A stretch of 51,953 nt of DNA from Bacillota bacterium (GTDB lineage: Bacteria; Bacillota; Clostridia; Tissierellales; MES13): positions 1 through 51,953 of the forward strand of contig VEND01000103.1 in the NCBI GenBank assembly GCA_009711765.1, in the 5' to 3' direction. The position numbers were made by a program, and so were the translations under genes. The notes under the pieces were generated by a model that was not told the origin of the DNA, made no database searches, and saw only the letters and a list, made by a program, of their open reading frames with translations. This document shows, one piece after another, positions 8,839 through 16,879 of this stretch; the first letter of the stretch is position 1, and each line of letters opens with the position of its first letter.

Positions 8839-9518
8839 CTTAACTTAAAGTTATCAAAATTATTTTTTATTTCCTCTTTTATTTCCTCTAATTCTTTTCT
8901 TTTATAAGGGGTGAATTTACCCTTTCCTTCTAATACCCCATCACCATCTTTAAAATTTTGTATTGTATATCTCTTGCTCCCTTTTAAAAATGTGGAGATA
9001 TTTAAAATATCTTCTTTTGTTAATAATTCTTTACATATAGTAGTCCTAAATTCATAATCTATATTTGAATTTTTTATAATTTCAATACTTTCTTTTATAT
9101 TTTTAATATCAACATCTATATTAACTATTTTTTTATACTTATTAAATGGAGCTTTTATATCCATTGCTATATAATCTAATAAATTATTATCTAAAAGCTT
9201 TTTTATAAGTTTAGGGTTAGTCCCATTAGTATCTAATTTAGTTAAATAATCAAGTCTTTTTACCTTAATTAAAAAATCATATATATCTTTATGTAATGTT
9301 GCTTCCCCTCCTGATAAACATACTCCATCAATAAATTTTCTTCGCTTTTTTAAAAATTTAAATACTTCTTCTTCCTTTATTTTATACCCATTATCATAAA
9401 GGAGTTCTGAATTATGACAATATGGACACTTAAAATTACAACCGGCTGTAAATAGTACAGTTGAAATTTTATCTGGATAGTCAATAAAAGATGTTTTCTC
9501 ATGTCCATTAAAATACAT
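8832..9518 (-). CDS. nrdG: anaerobic ribonucleotide reductase activating protein
   Basis: This is a radical SAM protein of 228 residues with the cluster motif C27-x3-C31-x2-C34 and the GGE motif (SGGEAT) that binds S-adenosylmethionine. It lies directly after nrdD and is of the longer NrdG type that starts with a YPDKISTVLFTAGCNF segment. It generates the glycyl radical on NrdD in the cytoplasm, under anaerobic conditions only. TAGGAGGTG precedes the ATG. A perfect palindromic hairpin between nrdD and nrdG may lower expression of the activase relative to the enzyme. Confidence 0.9.
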   Translation of the reverse strand: MYFNGHEKTSFIDYPDKISTVLFTAGCNFKCPYCHNSELLYDNGYKIKEEEVFKFLKKRRKFIDGVCLSGGEATLHKDIYDFLIKVKRLDYLTKLDTNGTNPKLIKKLLDNNLLDYIAMDIKAPFNKYKKIVNIDVDIKNIKESIEIIKNSNIDYEFRTTICKELLTKEDILNISTFLKGSKRYTIQNFKDGDGVLEGKGKFTPYKRKELEEIKEEIKNNFDNFKLRY

Positions 9519-9547
9519 AAAATCACCTCCTATTATATTAAAACTAA

Positions 9548-9569
9548 AGGTACAGGGATCCCTGTACCT
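9548..9569 (-). terminator. hairpin between nrdD and nrdG
   Basis: A 22-bp perfect palindrome centred on GGGATCCC lies in the 57-bp gap between the two genes, followed on the - strand by TTTAGTTTTAA. It may be a leaky terminator or an RNA-processing stem that sets the nrdD:nrdG ratio. Confidence 0.5.
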
Positions 9570-9575
9570 AAACTT

Positions 9576-11690
9576 TTATATTGCCTTTTGTATATCTTTA
9601 TTCTTTAAACTAGATTCAGCTTCAAATTCTAATCTATCTTTATATTCCTCTCTTTTACCATTATTCCATGACTGAACAGGTCTATGAAATCCTACAACCC
9701 TTGTCCAAACCTCAGTAGATTTTTCACATTCTGGACATCTAAATTGTTCTCCTTTAATATAACCATGCTCAGGGCATATACTATATGTTGGTGTAATTGT
9801 TATATAAGGAATCCTACTATTTTCCATACCCCTTTTAAGTAGAAGTTTTACAGTCTCTAAACTATCTATTTCTTCTCCTATAAATCCATGGAATACAGTT
9901 CCTCCTGTATAAAGGCTTTGTAAAGATTCCTGAAGTTCTATAGCTTCAAATATATCCTTAGTATGCCCTACTGGTAATTGAGTTGAATTTGTATAATAAG
10001 GCTCTTCATCACCTTGGGTTATAATATTTGGATACATTCTTTTATCCATTCTTGCAAACCTATAAGCTGCACCTTCAGCAGGGGATGCTTCAAGATTCCA
10101 TAAGCTTCCTGTTTCTTCTTGGAATATTTGTATTACTCTATTCATAAATTCCATTATCTCTATTGAAAATTCCTGACCTTCTTCAGTTGTTATATCCTCT
10201 CCGAATAGATTTAAACAAGCTTCATTCATACCATTTAATCCTATAGTGCTAAAGTGATTTTTAAAATACTCTCCCTGTGCATCCTTTACACCTTGTAAAT
10301 AGAATTTAGAATAAGGATAAAGTCCTGCCTCCATATATTTTTCTAATACTATTCTTTTAGATTCACAAATTTCTTTTGCTACTTCCATTAATTCTCGAAC
10401 CTTAGTTTTAAATTCTTCTATATTTTTAGATACATATCCAAGCCTTGCCATATTTAAAGTAACAACATTTATTGATCCTGTTAATGGATTAGCTCCAAAT
10501 AATCCGCCACCTCTTTTTCTAAGTTCACGATTATCAAGACGTAATCTACAACACATACTTCTTACATCTTCAGGATCTAAATCACTGTTAACAAAATTAG
10601 CAAAGTAAGGAGTACCAAACTTTTTAGTCATTTCCATAATATAATTTGAAACTTCTGAATCCCATGGAAAATCTTTAGTTATATTTATTGTTGGTATAGG
10701 GAAACTAAAGCTTCTACCTGCTCCGTCTCCTTCCATCATTACTTCACAATAAGCTTTATTAAACATATCCATTTCCTTTTGGAATTCTCCATATGTTTTA
10801 TCCATTCTTTCTCCACCTATAATAACTTCCATATTTTTAACCATTGGATGGGGTGTAATATCTAATGTTATATTAGTAAATGGAGTCTGAAAACCTACCC
10901 TTGTCGGTATATTTAAATTAAAAATAAACATTTGCATTACTTTTTTTACATCTTCATAAGACAAATTATCATAATGAATAAAAGGTGCTGCATATGTGTC
11001 TAAAGAACTTACCGCTTGAGCTCCGGCTGATTCCCCTTGTAAAGTATATAACCAGTTTACTATCTGTCCTAAAAAGGATTGTAAGTGTTTTGGAGGTGCT
11101 GATTCAATTTTACCTATAGCTCCTTTAAAACCTTTTAATAATAACGCTTCTAGATCCCAGCCACAACAATAAGGAGCTAATAATCCTAAGTCATGTATAT
11201 GTAAGTCTCCATTTCTATGGGATTCTCTAACCTTTTTTGTATATACCTTATTTAACCAATATTTCTTAGTTATAGACTCAACTATATGATTATTAAGTCC
11301 TTGTAAACTAAATCCCATATTGGAATTTTCATTTATTCTCCAGTCTTCTAAGGATACATATTCATCTATCATACTTTCAGCATCCATAAATAAGTTATTA
11401 ACTTCCCTTAATTCTTCATGTTTACTTCTATATAGTATATATGCTTTTGCTGTTTTAGCATGTCCTTCTTCTATTAATACCTTTTCTACTATATCTTGTA
11501 CATCTTCAACACTAGGTATTCCTACTCCAAAAGCTTCTTCTACTATACTTCCAGCCATTTTTGCAAGTCTTTTCGCTTCTTTAATATTGTCTCCACCTAC
11601 TGCTTTCGCTGCTGCAAAAATTGCTTCTTCTACCTTTGTTAAATCAAAATCAACTATATCTCCATTTCTTTTCTGAACTCTACTTATCAA
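9576..11690 (-). CDS. nrdD: anaerobic (class III) ribonucleoside-triphosphate reductase
   Basis: The N-terminal ATP-cone (RVQKRNGDIVDFDLTKVEEA) controls activity, followed by the large barrel domain, a zinc site (CPEHGY...CPEC) and the glycyl-radical loop VVGFHRPVQSWNNGK, with the radical glycine 26 residues from the C-terminus. The enzyme reduces NTPs to dNTPs without oxygen. An ATG at 11732 would give 718 residues, but the best promoter (TTTACA-17-TACAAT) puts the RNA start on that very ATG and there is no ribosome site there. TTG at 11690 has AAAGGGG 8 bp upstream and gives the usual family N-terminus (ISRVQKRNG), so a 704-residue product is preferred. Confidence 0.9.
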   Translation of the reverse strand: MISRVQKRNGDIVDFDLTKVEEAIFAAAKAVGGDNIKEAKRLAKMAGSIVEEAFGVGIPSVEDVQDIVEKVLIEEGHAKTAKAYILYRSKHEELREVNNLFMDAESMIDEYVSLEDWRINENSNMGFSLQGLNNHIVESITKKYWLNKVYTKKVRESHRNGDLHIHDLGLLAPYCCGWDLEALLLKGFKGAIGKIESAPPKHLQSFLGQIVNWLYTLQGESAGAQAVSSLDTYAAPFIHYDNLSYEDVKKVMQMFIFNLNIPTRVGFQTPFTNITLDITPHPMVKNMEVIIGGERMDKTYGEFQKEMDMFNKAYCEVMMEGDGAGRSFSFPIPTINITKDFPWDSEVSNYIMEMTKKFGTPYFANFVNSDLDPEDVRSMCCRLRLDNRELRKRGGGLFGANPLTGSINVVTLNMARLGYVSKNIEEFKTKVRELMEVAKEICESKRIVLEKYMEAGLYPYSKFYLQGVKDAQGEYFKNHFSTIGLNGMNEACLNLFGEDITTEEGQEFSIEIMEFMNRVIQIFQEETGSLWNLEASPAEGAAYRFARMDKRMYPNIITQGDEEPYYTNSTQLPVGHTKDIFEAIELQESLQSLYTGGTVFHGFIGEEIDSLETVKLLLKRGMENSRIPYITITPTYSICPEHGYIKGEQFRCPECEKSTEVWTRVVGFHRPVQSWNNGKREEYKDRLEFEAESSLKNKDIQKAI

Positions 11691-11738
11691 ATCGAACACC
11701 CCTTTATATAGTGGTAACCTCTTTAAAGCCATGTATAT

Positions 11739-11767
11739 ATTGTATATTATATTAATTTCAGTGTAAA
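11739..11767 (-). promoter_or_regulatory. nrdD promoter, TTTACA-17-TACAAT
   Basis: On the - strand the -35 box occupies 11767-11762 and the -10 box 11744-11739, predicting a start at about 11732. The 253-bp gap upstream also contains the weak terminator of the MFS gene and a GC-rich hairpin of unknown role at 11824-11845. No clear NrdR box was found. Confidence 0.5.
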
Positions 11768-11949
11768 GTTAAAAAATTACATTTATTCAAAATTAGAGGC
11801 TTTTTTCATCATTTTTCATAAACTTAGTTCCGCCGTCCTAACTAAATTATTTTTTTGCGCTAGTGCTAATTATATAGAATAAATTTTATTTCAACAAGTA
11901 CCATCAGGTAATAAATAATTAAATATTGTATAAATAGATAAAGAAAGCT

Positions 11950-11980
11950 AGCTGTAAAACCAACTTTCCTTAAAATTTTA
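11950..11980 (-). terminator. weak hairpin after the MFS gene
   Basis: An 8-bp stem with G-U pairs (AAAGTTGG/CTAGCTTT on the - strand) is followed by TTTCTTTATC. It is placed correctly to end the MFS transcript but is imperfect. Confidence 0.35.
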
Positions 11981-11985
11981 ATTTT

Positions 11986-13197
11986 TTAGCCTTCATGTTT
12001 TAAAGTTTCTTTTTTAGTCATTTTTAAAACATAAAAAGTATTTATAATAACTAAAATTGACCCTACTATGGATAAAAATATAAAACTTATATCCAATGAA
12101 TATATATCTCCTATTTTCCCTATAATAGGAAATAATACAACCATAAATAAACTAAATACCATACTAGAAAATGAAAGTATTGTAGCCCTATTATAACTTG
12201 GTATTAATTTGTTTATATAATCATTAATAGCTACAAATATTATCCCTTCTGTTCCCATCATTAAAATAAAGAATATATATTGATAATTACTAAAGGAAAG
12301 CCCCCATAAACAAGTGACTGTAATAATTGGTACTATTAATAAAATACCTTTTTCTTTAATTTTACTTTCTATTTTATATACTTGACTAGCAAGTATAGCA
12401 GTCATTAAAGCAGATGCTGCATAAACAATACCTATCTGTGCTTCATTAAATCCATGACCCTTTAAAAAGTTTTGATGATAATAAAAAACAGTCATAACTA
12501 AAGTAGATAAAAGTTCTGAAAAAATTATGAAAAAACCTACCTTTTTATTATTTTTAATAACATTTATTCCTTCTGTAACTTGTTTTTTTATTACCTTAAA
12601 AGGATTTTTTACTACCCTTTCGTTTTTTCCTATTTTAGGTTCTGTAAAGGAAAATGCTTGTATAATTGTAATTATACCTATTGTTATTGTAATCACAAAT
12701 GCTAACTTATAACTTCTTGTTGCTAAATACCCACCTAAAATAAAAGCTATTACTTTAGCAATTTGATAAAATACTTCCTGCCTGCCTGTAATTTTCATAT
12801 ACTTTTCTTCTTCTTTTATTTCTTTTAAAGAATCATAAACTAACGCTTCACCTGCTCCTGATTCTAAATTAAAAGAAATTGCTGTAAAAACAAAGGATAA
12901 AGCAAATAAATAAAAATCATTTGATAATAATAATATACACACACTTATCACTGAACAAAATCTTCCTAATATTCTACTTGTTTTTCTTCCATAAATATCT
13001 GCTATTGCACCAGTAGGTACCTCCATTAAAAAACTTGTTACATGAAACACTCCCTCTAAAAGTCCTAATTGTACTAAACTCATACCCTTCATGGCTAAAT
13101 AAAGCATCCATATACCTTGGGTTAAATCTAAAGTCTTTAAAAAATAAAATATATAATTTTTATTTACATTTTTTCTTAATTTATTTGTATAATCCAT
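11986..13197 (-). CDS. MFS transporter, drug/small-molecule efflux type
   Basis: The 403-residue protein has about 12 membrane segments. The loop between segments 2 and 3 carries the family motif GAIADIYGRKTSR, and a central cytoplasmic loop (about 195-215) separates the two halves. It resembles the clostridial 12-segment group annotated as putative multidrug or macrolide efflux proteins, but the substrate cannot be read. AAGGAGAGATAATA precedes the ATG. The gene appears monocistronic and lies downstream of the terminator of the small gene at 13339-13449. Confidence 0.8.
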   Translation of the reverse strand: MDYTNKLRKNVNKNYIFYFLKTLDLTQGIWMLYLAMKGMSLVQLGLLEGVFHVTSFLMEVPTGAIADIYGRKTSRILGRFCSVISVCILLLSNDFYLFALSFVFTAISFNLESGAGEALVYDSLKEIKEEEKYMKITGRQEVFYQIAKVIAFILGGYLATRSYKLAFVITITIGIITIIQAFSFTEPKIGKNERVVKNPFKVIKKQVTEGINVIKNNKKVGFFIIFSELLSTLVMTVFYYHQNFLKGHGFNEAQIGIVYAASALMTAILASQVYKIESKIKEKGILLIVPIITVTCLWGLSFSNYQYIFFILMMGTEGIIFVAINDYINKLIPSYNRATILSFSSMVFSLFMVVLFPIIGKIGDIYSLDISFIFLSIVGSILVIINTFYVLKMTKKETLKHEG

Positions 13198-13262
13198 TAT
13201 TATCTCTCCTTATTAAAATATAGAAAATGAAAAAATTAGTTCCCACCCTCCAAAATGCGCAC

Positions 13263-13294
13263 AAAAAACCCTAAGTAAAATCTACTTAGGGTTT
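13263..13294 (-). terminator. terminator of the small gene at 13339-13449
   Basis: A perfect 12-bp stem (13266-13277 with 13283-13294) and a 5-base loop continue on the - strand into six T. It separates the small gene from the MFS gene. Confidence 0.85.
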
Positions 13295-13328
13295 AAAATT
13301 CCTAATTTTTTTATATAAAGATTCTACC

Positions 13329-13441
13329 GATGATTAGTTTACATAATATTTAATTTTGGACGCACTTCTCCCTTGGGTCCAAAATTAAATGATTCAACTT
13401 CTACAATATTTAGGTATCTCTTAATGTATGACCTAATCATC
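13329..13441 (-). other. strongly structured RNA segment inside the small gene
   Basis: Two nested inverted repeats fold the transcript. An outer 9-bp stem joins GATGATTAG and CTAATCATC (13433-13441 with 13329-13337), extended by a 5-bp UACAU/AUGUA helix. An inner 14-bp perfect stem (13348-13361 with 13377-13390) closes a 15-base loop. The outer stem begins within the first codons of the small ORF and closes just after its stop codon, so folding encloses nearly the whole ORF. It matches no riboswitch I recognise. Confidence 0.55.
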
Positions 13442-13449
13442 AAATACAA
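13339..13449 (-). CDS. unrecognised small protein, 36 residues, own promoter and terminator
   Basis: A TTG at 13449 lies 8 bp after an ideal GGAGG site (13458-13462). The frame runs 36 codons to a TAA and is followed 44 bp later by a strong terminator. The product is basic, with a hydrophobic/basic N-terminal half (IRSYIKRYLNIVEV) and a C-terminal half ending in FNFGPKGEVRPKLNIM. It has no cysteine, no clear signal peptide and no membrane segment. An ATG at 13440 is possible but is 17 bp from the ribosome site. The gene is divergent from a LytTR response regulator, and such regulators can be linked to peptide signals, but there is no processing or export partner here. It could instead be an RNA gene with a chance ORF. 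Confidence 0.5.
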   Translation of the reverse strand: MYLMIRSYIKRYLNIVEVESFNFGPKGEVRPKLNIM

Positions 13450-13474
13450 TCTTTTCACCTCCTATATTACTTTA

Positions 13475-13503
13475 ATTATATAATATTTTCAGTATATATA
13501 CAA
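13475..13503 (-). promoter_or_regulatory. promoter of the small gene, TTGTAT-17-TATAAT
   Basis: On the - strand the -35 box is 13503-13498 and the perfect -10 box 13480-13475. The start would be near 13468, leaving a leader of fewer than 20 bases before the TTG. The rest of the 413-bp gap from 13198 to 13610 holds the small gene, its terminator and the leader of the LytTR gene. Confidence 0.65.
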
Positions 13504-13610
13504 TAATTAACTTGTTAGTAAAGGATTTTTTTAATAAAATATAATTAATAGTTTTTTTAAGTTTAAAACCAACAGTTAAATAATCTTTTGTAAAAAAAGG
13601 AAGTGTTAAT

Positions 13611-14381
13611 ATGGATAAATTAAAAGCTATGATTGTAGATGACGAGCTTCCAGCTAGAGAAGAATTAAACTTTTTATTATCAGAAAGTTTTTATGATAAT
13701 ATTAATGTAATATGTGAAGCAAAAAACGGTATAGAAGCAATAAATAAAATTAAATCATTTAAGCCTCAAGTAGTATTTTTAGATATTGATATTCCTTGTT
13801 TAGATGGCCTTAAAGTTGCACAGATTGCAATAGAAAATAACCCTAATATAAATATAGTATTTGTTACAGCCTATGATCAATATGCTCTTAAAGCCTTTGA
13901 AATTAATGCATTAGATTATTTAGTAAAACCAGTGGATTTAGATAGATTAAAAAAGACTGTTTCAAGAATTATAGATAATGATAGATATCATTTAGATTAT
14001 ACCTCAAAACTTGAAAAAGTAATGATCGAATTAGAACATTTAAACCATAAGGAAGAATTAAAGTGTATTCCATGTAAAGAAAATGGAAAAATTATATTAG
14101 TTAAAAGACATAATATCTGTTACTGTACAGTGGAAAATGGTAATACTTACGTAGGAATTAAAAATAAAACTTTAGAAACTTTTTATACTCTAAAGGAATT
14201 AGAAAATAAATTAAATTTTTTTCGAGCCCATAGAAGCTATTTAGTAAATATTGATAATATAAAATTAGTAGAACCCCTTTTCCATGGAACTTATTCATTA
14301 GTTCTTAATGACTCTTTTGAAACTAAAATACCAGTAAGTAGAATTAACTCTAAAAAATTAAGGGACATATTTGAATTATAA
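13611..14381 (+). CDS. LytTR-family response regulator
   Basis: The 256-residue protein has an N-terminal receiver domain (about 1-125: D10/D11, phospho-acceptor D58 in VVFLDIDIP, T86-type switch residue in VFVTAYD, K in LVKPVD) and a C-terminal LytTR DNA-binding domain (about 150-254, with FRAHRSYLVN). It belongs to the LytR/BtsR/YpdB group that responds to extracellular pyruvate or cell-wall state through a LytS-type membrane kinase. No kinase gene is in the window. AGGAAG precedes the ATG. The cstA gene 2.6 kb downstream carries LytTR-like direct repeats, so it is the best candidate target. Confidence 0.9.
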   Translation: MDKLKAMIVDDELPAREELNFLLSESFYDNINVICEAKNGIEAINKIKSFKPQVVFLDIDIPCLDGLKVAQIAIENNPNINIVFVTAYDQYALKAFEINALDYLVKPVDLDRLKKTVSRIIDNDRYHLDYTSKLEKVMIELEHLNHKEELKCIPCKENGKIILVKRHNICYCTVENGNTYVGIKNKTLETFYTLKELENKLNFFRAHRSYLVNIDNIKLVEPLFHGTYSLVLNDSFETKIPVSRINSKKLRDIFEL

Positions 14382-14408
14382 AGGCTGACATTTCTGCCAG
14401 CCTTTTAA
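14380..14408. terminator. hairpin between convergent LytTR and ABC genes
   Basis: An 8-bp stem AAAGGCTG/CAGCCTTT (14380-14387 with 14398-14405) overlaps the LytTR stop. It is followed by four T on the + strand and by an A-run that gives U on the other strand. Confidence 0.65.
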
Positions 14409-14433
14409 AATAAAAATTAAAACTTATACTTGT

Positions 14434-16173
14434 TTAAGCATTTTCATCTATCCTATATTTTTCCCACATTCTTTTAAAGAGACCTTCTTTATTTAAAAGA
14501 TATTTAAAATTACCCTTTTCTACAATATTTCCTTTATCCATTACTAAGATTGTATCAAACATCTTTAATAAATGTAGACGATGAACAGTGCAGATTATAC
14601 TTTTATACTTATAATTATCCATAATCTTTTGATAAATTAATCTTTCATTAAGAGCATCAACACTACTAGTTACCTCATCTAATAATAATATACTCTTTTG
14701 TTTAGAGAAAAATAATCCTCTTGCAAGTGCAATCCTTTGTTTTTCTCCTCCTGATAAATTTACTCCCTTTTCTCTAATATCACTATTAAATCCATCAGGT
14801 AATCTTTCTATCACTTCATTTAACTGTGCCATATCGATTACTTTTTTAATTTCATCTAAATCATAATCTAACCCAAATGTAATGTTATATATGATAGTAT
14901 TTTCAAAAACCTCAGAATCCTGAGATGTTAATAATGAAGTATTAGTAATTAAATCTAAGTTTGAATACTTTCTTCCATCTATAGTTAGTTTAACATTCCC
15001 TGGCTTATATAAACCTGCAAGTAAATTAAGTAAAGTACTTTTTCCTGAACCACTAGTACCTACTATGGCTATTTTACTTTTCTTTAAAATATCTAAGTTT
15101 ATATCAGAAAGGGTTGTTTCTCCTTTATTATATTGAAAATTCATTTCCTTAATAGAAATATGTTTCCAATTACTTAAATCTTTTTTGTATATATCTTTAT
15201 TTAAGTTTTTATTCATTGCATTTATAATTGGATTCACCGATTTTAATGATACTTTCCAATGTAATGTATCATAAAAACTACTGGTAATCTTAAAAAAAGC
15301 ATCACTCATTTTTCTAAAATAATTAACTATCATAATAAGACTTCCAACCATAATAGGTATATGTCCTACTTTATGACTCCATAAATAATAAGTTATTACT
15401 ACTAGCTCTGTAATTATTAATCCAAAACTAATCATAAAGCAACGTGGTTGATTTATTTTATTTTCATTCATAAACTCTTTATAGTACTTATTAAATAATT
15501 TATCTAATTCTTTATTCGTACGTTTTCCTAATCTTAGGGAAATTACAGTTCTTATATTACTTACAAAATCTATTAATCTAGCAGAATAACTATGTTGATA
15601 TTCATTTTTTTTATTTAATATTGGTTGAATTACTCTATTCATTTTTTCTACCACTATTAAATTTATTACTGTAAGCACTATACTTATTAAAGCAATCTGC
15701 CATGACAAACCCATTAAAATAATAATAGGTCCAATGGATAAATATATATATTCAAGATAGCACCTTTGTTCAAAACTAAAATCCCTAAGTGCTAAAGCGG
15801 CTACATTAATACGATTTACTACTTCACCTGAATGATGATCTACATGCCATTTTATTGATAGATTATATACTCTTTTATACATATTATTTATAAATCTTTG
15901 CTGATTTCTTAAAGCAGTTGATATTACAAAGTATTGAGCAATGCGATGAAAAATCTCAAATTGAAAAAATCCTCCTACGTATATAAATAACCACATCATA
16001 GTTGGTTGAAGATTATCAATTCCATTAGCTTGAAGTTCATTTATAGCCCTTCCAAAGGCATAGGGTTTTAGTAATTCCCCTCCTAATGAAATAGAATGTA
16101 AAATATAAAATAAAATTACTTTCCATCTATCTTTTCCTGCATATTTCCACGCTGTTTTAAATAAATATATCAT
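14434..16173 (-). CDS. ABC exporter, fused membrane and ATPase domains
   Basis: The 579-residue half-transporter has six membrane segments in about residues 15-310 and an ATP-binding domain with Walker A GTSGSGKST, signature LSGGEKQR and Walker B ILLLDEVTSSVDA. The Walker B end and D-loop differ slightly from the usual DEATSALD but keep the catalytic glutamate. No partner half is adjacent, so it probably works as a homodimer. The family exports drugs, lipids or peptides; the substrate is unknown. The start has GGGAGG at 16180-16185. The 177-bp leader between ybjQ and this gene carries a possible leader peptide and pairing elements, suggesting inducible translation. Confidence 0.85.
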   Translation of the reverse strand: MIYLFKTAWKYAGKDRWKVILFYILHSISLGGELLKPYAFGRAINELQANGIDNLQPTMMWLFIYVGGFFQFEIFHRIAQYFVISTALRNQQRFINNMYKRVYNLSIKWHVDHHSGEVVNRINVAALALRDFSFEQRCYLEYIYLSIGPIIILMGLSWQIALISIVLTVINLIVVEKMNRVIQPILNKKNEYQHSYSARLIDFVSNIRTVISLRLGKRTNKELDKLFNKYYKEFMNENKINQPRCFMISFGLIITELVVITYYLWSHKVGHIPIMVGSLIMIVNYFRKMSDAFFKITSSFYDTLHWKVSLKSVNPIINAMNKNLNKDIYKKDLSNWKHISIKEMNFQYNKGETTLSDINLDILKKSKIAIVGTSGSGKSTLLNLLAGLYKPGNVKLTIDGRKYSNLDLITNTSLLTSQDSEVFENTIIYNITFGLDYDLDEIKKVIDMAQLNEVIERLPDGFNSDIREKGVNLSGGEKQRIALARGLFFSKQKSILLLDEVTSSVDALNERLIYQKIMDNYKYKSIICTVHRLHLLKMFDTILVMDKGNIVEKGNFKYLLNKEGLFKRMWEKYRIDENA

Positions 16174-16188
16174 TTTTTTCCTCCCTTT

Positions 16189-16312
16189 TAAGTACTTTTT
16201 ATTATTAAGTACTTATTTAGGAGGTGCACGTGGTATTTTAAGATAATTCTTTAATATATATCTAGATCAAGTTTACAATTTATTAAGTTTCTTTTTCAAA
16301 ATTCCCACCTCC
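16189..16312 (-). promoter_or_regulatory. possible leader-peptide attenuator before the ABC exporter
   Basis: Reading the - strand, a strong GGAGG (16308-16312) lies 8 bp before a TTG that opens an 8-codon ORF, MKKKLNKL (16299-16273). Downstream, CACCTCC (16226-16220) is a perfect complement of the leader ribosome site. Next comes a 9-bp hairpin (TAAGTACTT/AAGTACTTA, 16215-16207 with 16197-16189) placed 3 bp before the exporter's own ribosome site. This order is like the translational attenuators of some resistance genes. The role is inferred. Confidence 0.35.
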
Positions 16313-16350
16313 AAACTTTATATATTTATAATTTAGACATATAAAAAATT

Positions 16351-16674
16351 TTATTCTTTATCTTTTAATTTTACTGCTGTTCCATATACTAATATTTCAG
16401 CTGCACCTTGCATAACTGCAGATGTTGAAAATCTAATATTTATTATAGCGTCTGCATTCATTTGATTTGCCTCATCTAACATTTTATTCATTGCAATATC
16501 CCTTGCTTCTTCTAACATCTTTGAATATTCCTTCATCTCTCCTCCTACTAAATTTCTTAAGCCTGATACTATGTCATTTCCTAAATGTTTAGCCCTTATT
16601 GTATGTCCCCTTACTACTCCCATCATTTCTGTTATTTCTTTACCTACAATATAATCTGTATTTGTAATTAGCAT
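16351..16674 (-). CDS. YbjQ/UPF0145 family protein
   Basis: The 107-residue protein is a full-length member of the YbjQ family (DUF74), with the conserved start TDYIVGKEI, the central GGEMKEYSKMLEEAR helix, and AMNKMLDEANQMNADAIINIRF. It is cytoplasmic and forms oligomers in known structures, but its biochemical role is not established. AGGAGGGGGA precedes the ATG. It lies upstream of the ABC exporter on the same strand, and transcription may continue into that gene because no terminator is seen between them. Confidence 0.85.
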   Translation of the reverse strand: MLITNTDYIVGKEITEMMGVVRGHTIRAKHLGNDIVSGLRNLVGGEMKEYSKMLEEARDIAMNKMLDEANQMNADAIINIRFSTSAVMQGAAEILVYGTAVKLKDKE

Positions 16675-16819
16675 AAATCCCCCTCCTTTTAATTGTTATT
16701 TAATAAATTATATAAATAAATTAAATATCCTTTAATAATATTACGTTTTTATATAAAAATAAGTTCACTTTAAAATATTAATAAATATTTATCATTATTA
16801 CATTTTATTAATTTTTCTG

Positions 16820-16869
16820 ACTATTCATCCTTATATTTGACCATTCATATACTTTTTATAACCATTCAT
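16820..16869 (+). promoter_or_regulatory. three phased direct repeats, probable LytTR sites
   Basis: ACTATTCAT (16820-16828), ACCATTCAT (16840-16848) and ACCATTCAT (16861-16869) repeat every 20-21 bp on the same strand. Known LytTR proteins bind pairs of 9-10-base direct repeats with this period; the BtsR consensus ACCRCTCW-N13-ACCRCTCW is close in sequence and spacing. The last repeat ends 10 bp before the cstA -35 box, a good activator position. Confidence 0.65.
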
Positions 16870-16879
16870 TTTACATTAA

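Noticed and set aside
11824-11845. GC-rich hairpin TTAGTT-CCGCCGTCCT-AACTAA with a T7 tail on the + strand
   Set aside because: The stem is only 6 bp and no promoter or gene leads into it on that strand, so it is not called as a terminator or RNA gene.
11733-11985. NrdR boxes upstream of nrdD
   Set aside because: AT-rich stretches such as TATATATTGTATATTA look similar but lack the conserved C and G at the ends of the NrdR consensus.
13339-13449. AgrD-like autoinducing peptide precursor for the 36-residue protein
   Set aside because: There is no cysteine, no recognisable thiolactone segment and no agrB-type protease gene nearby; only the LytTR neighbour suggests it.
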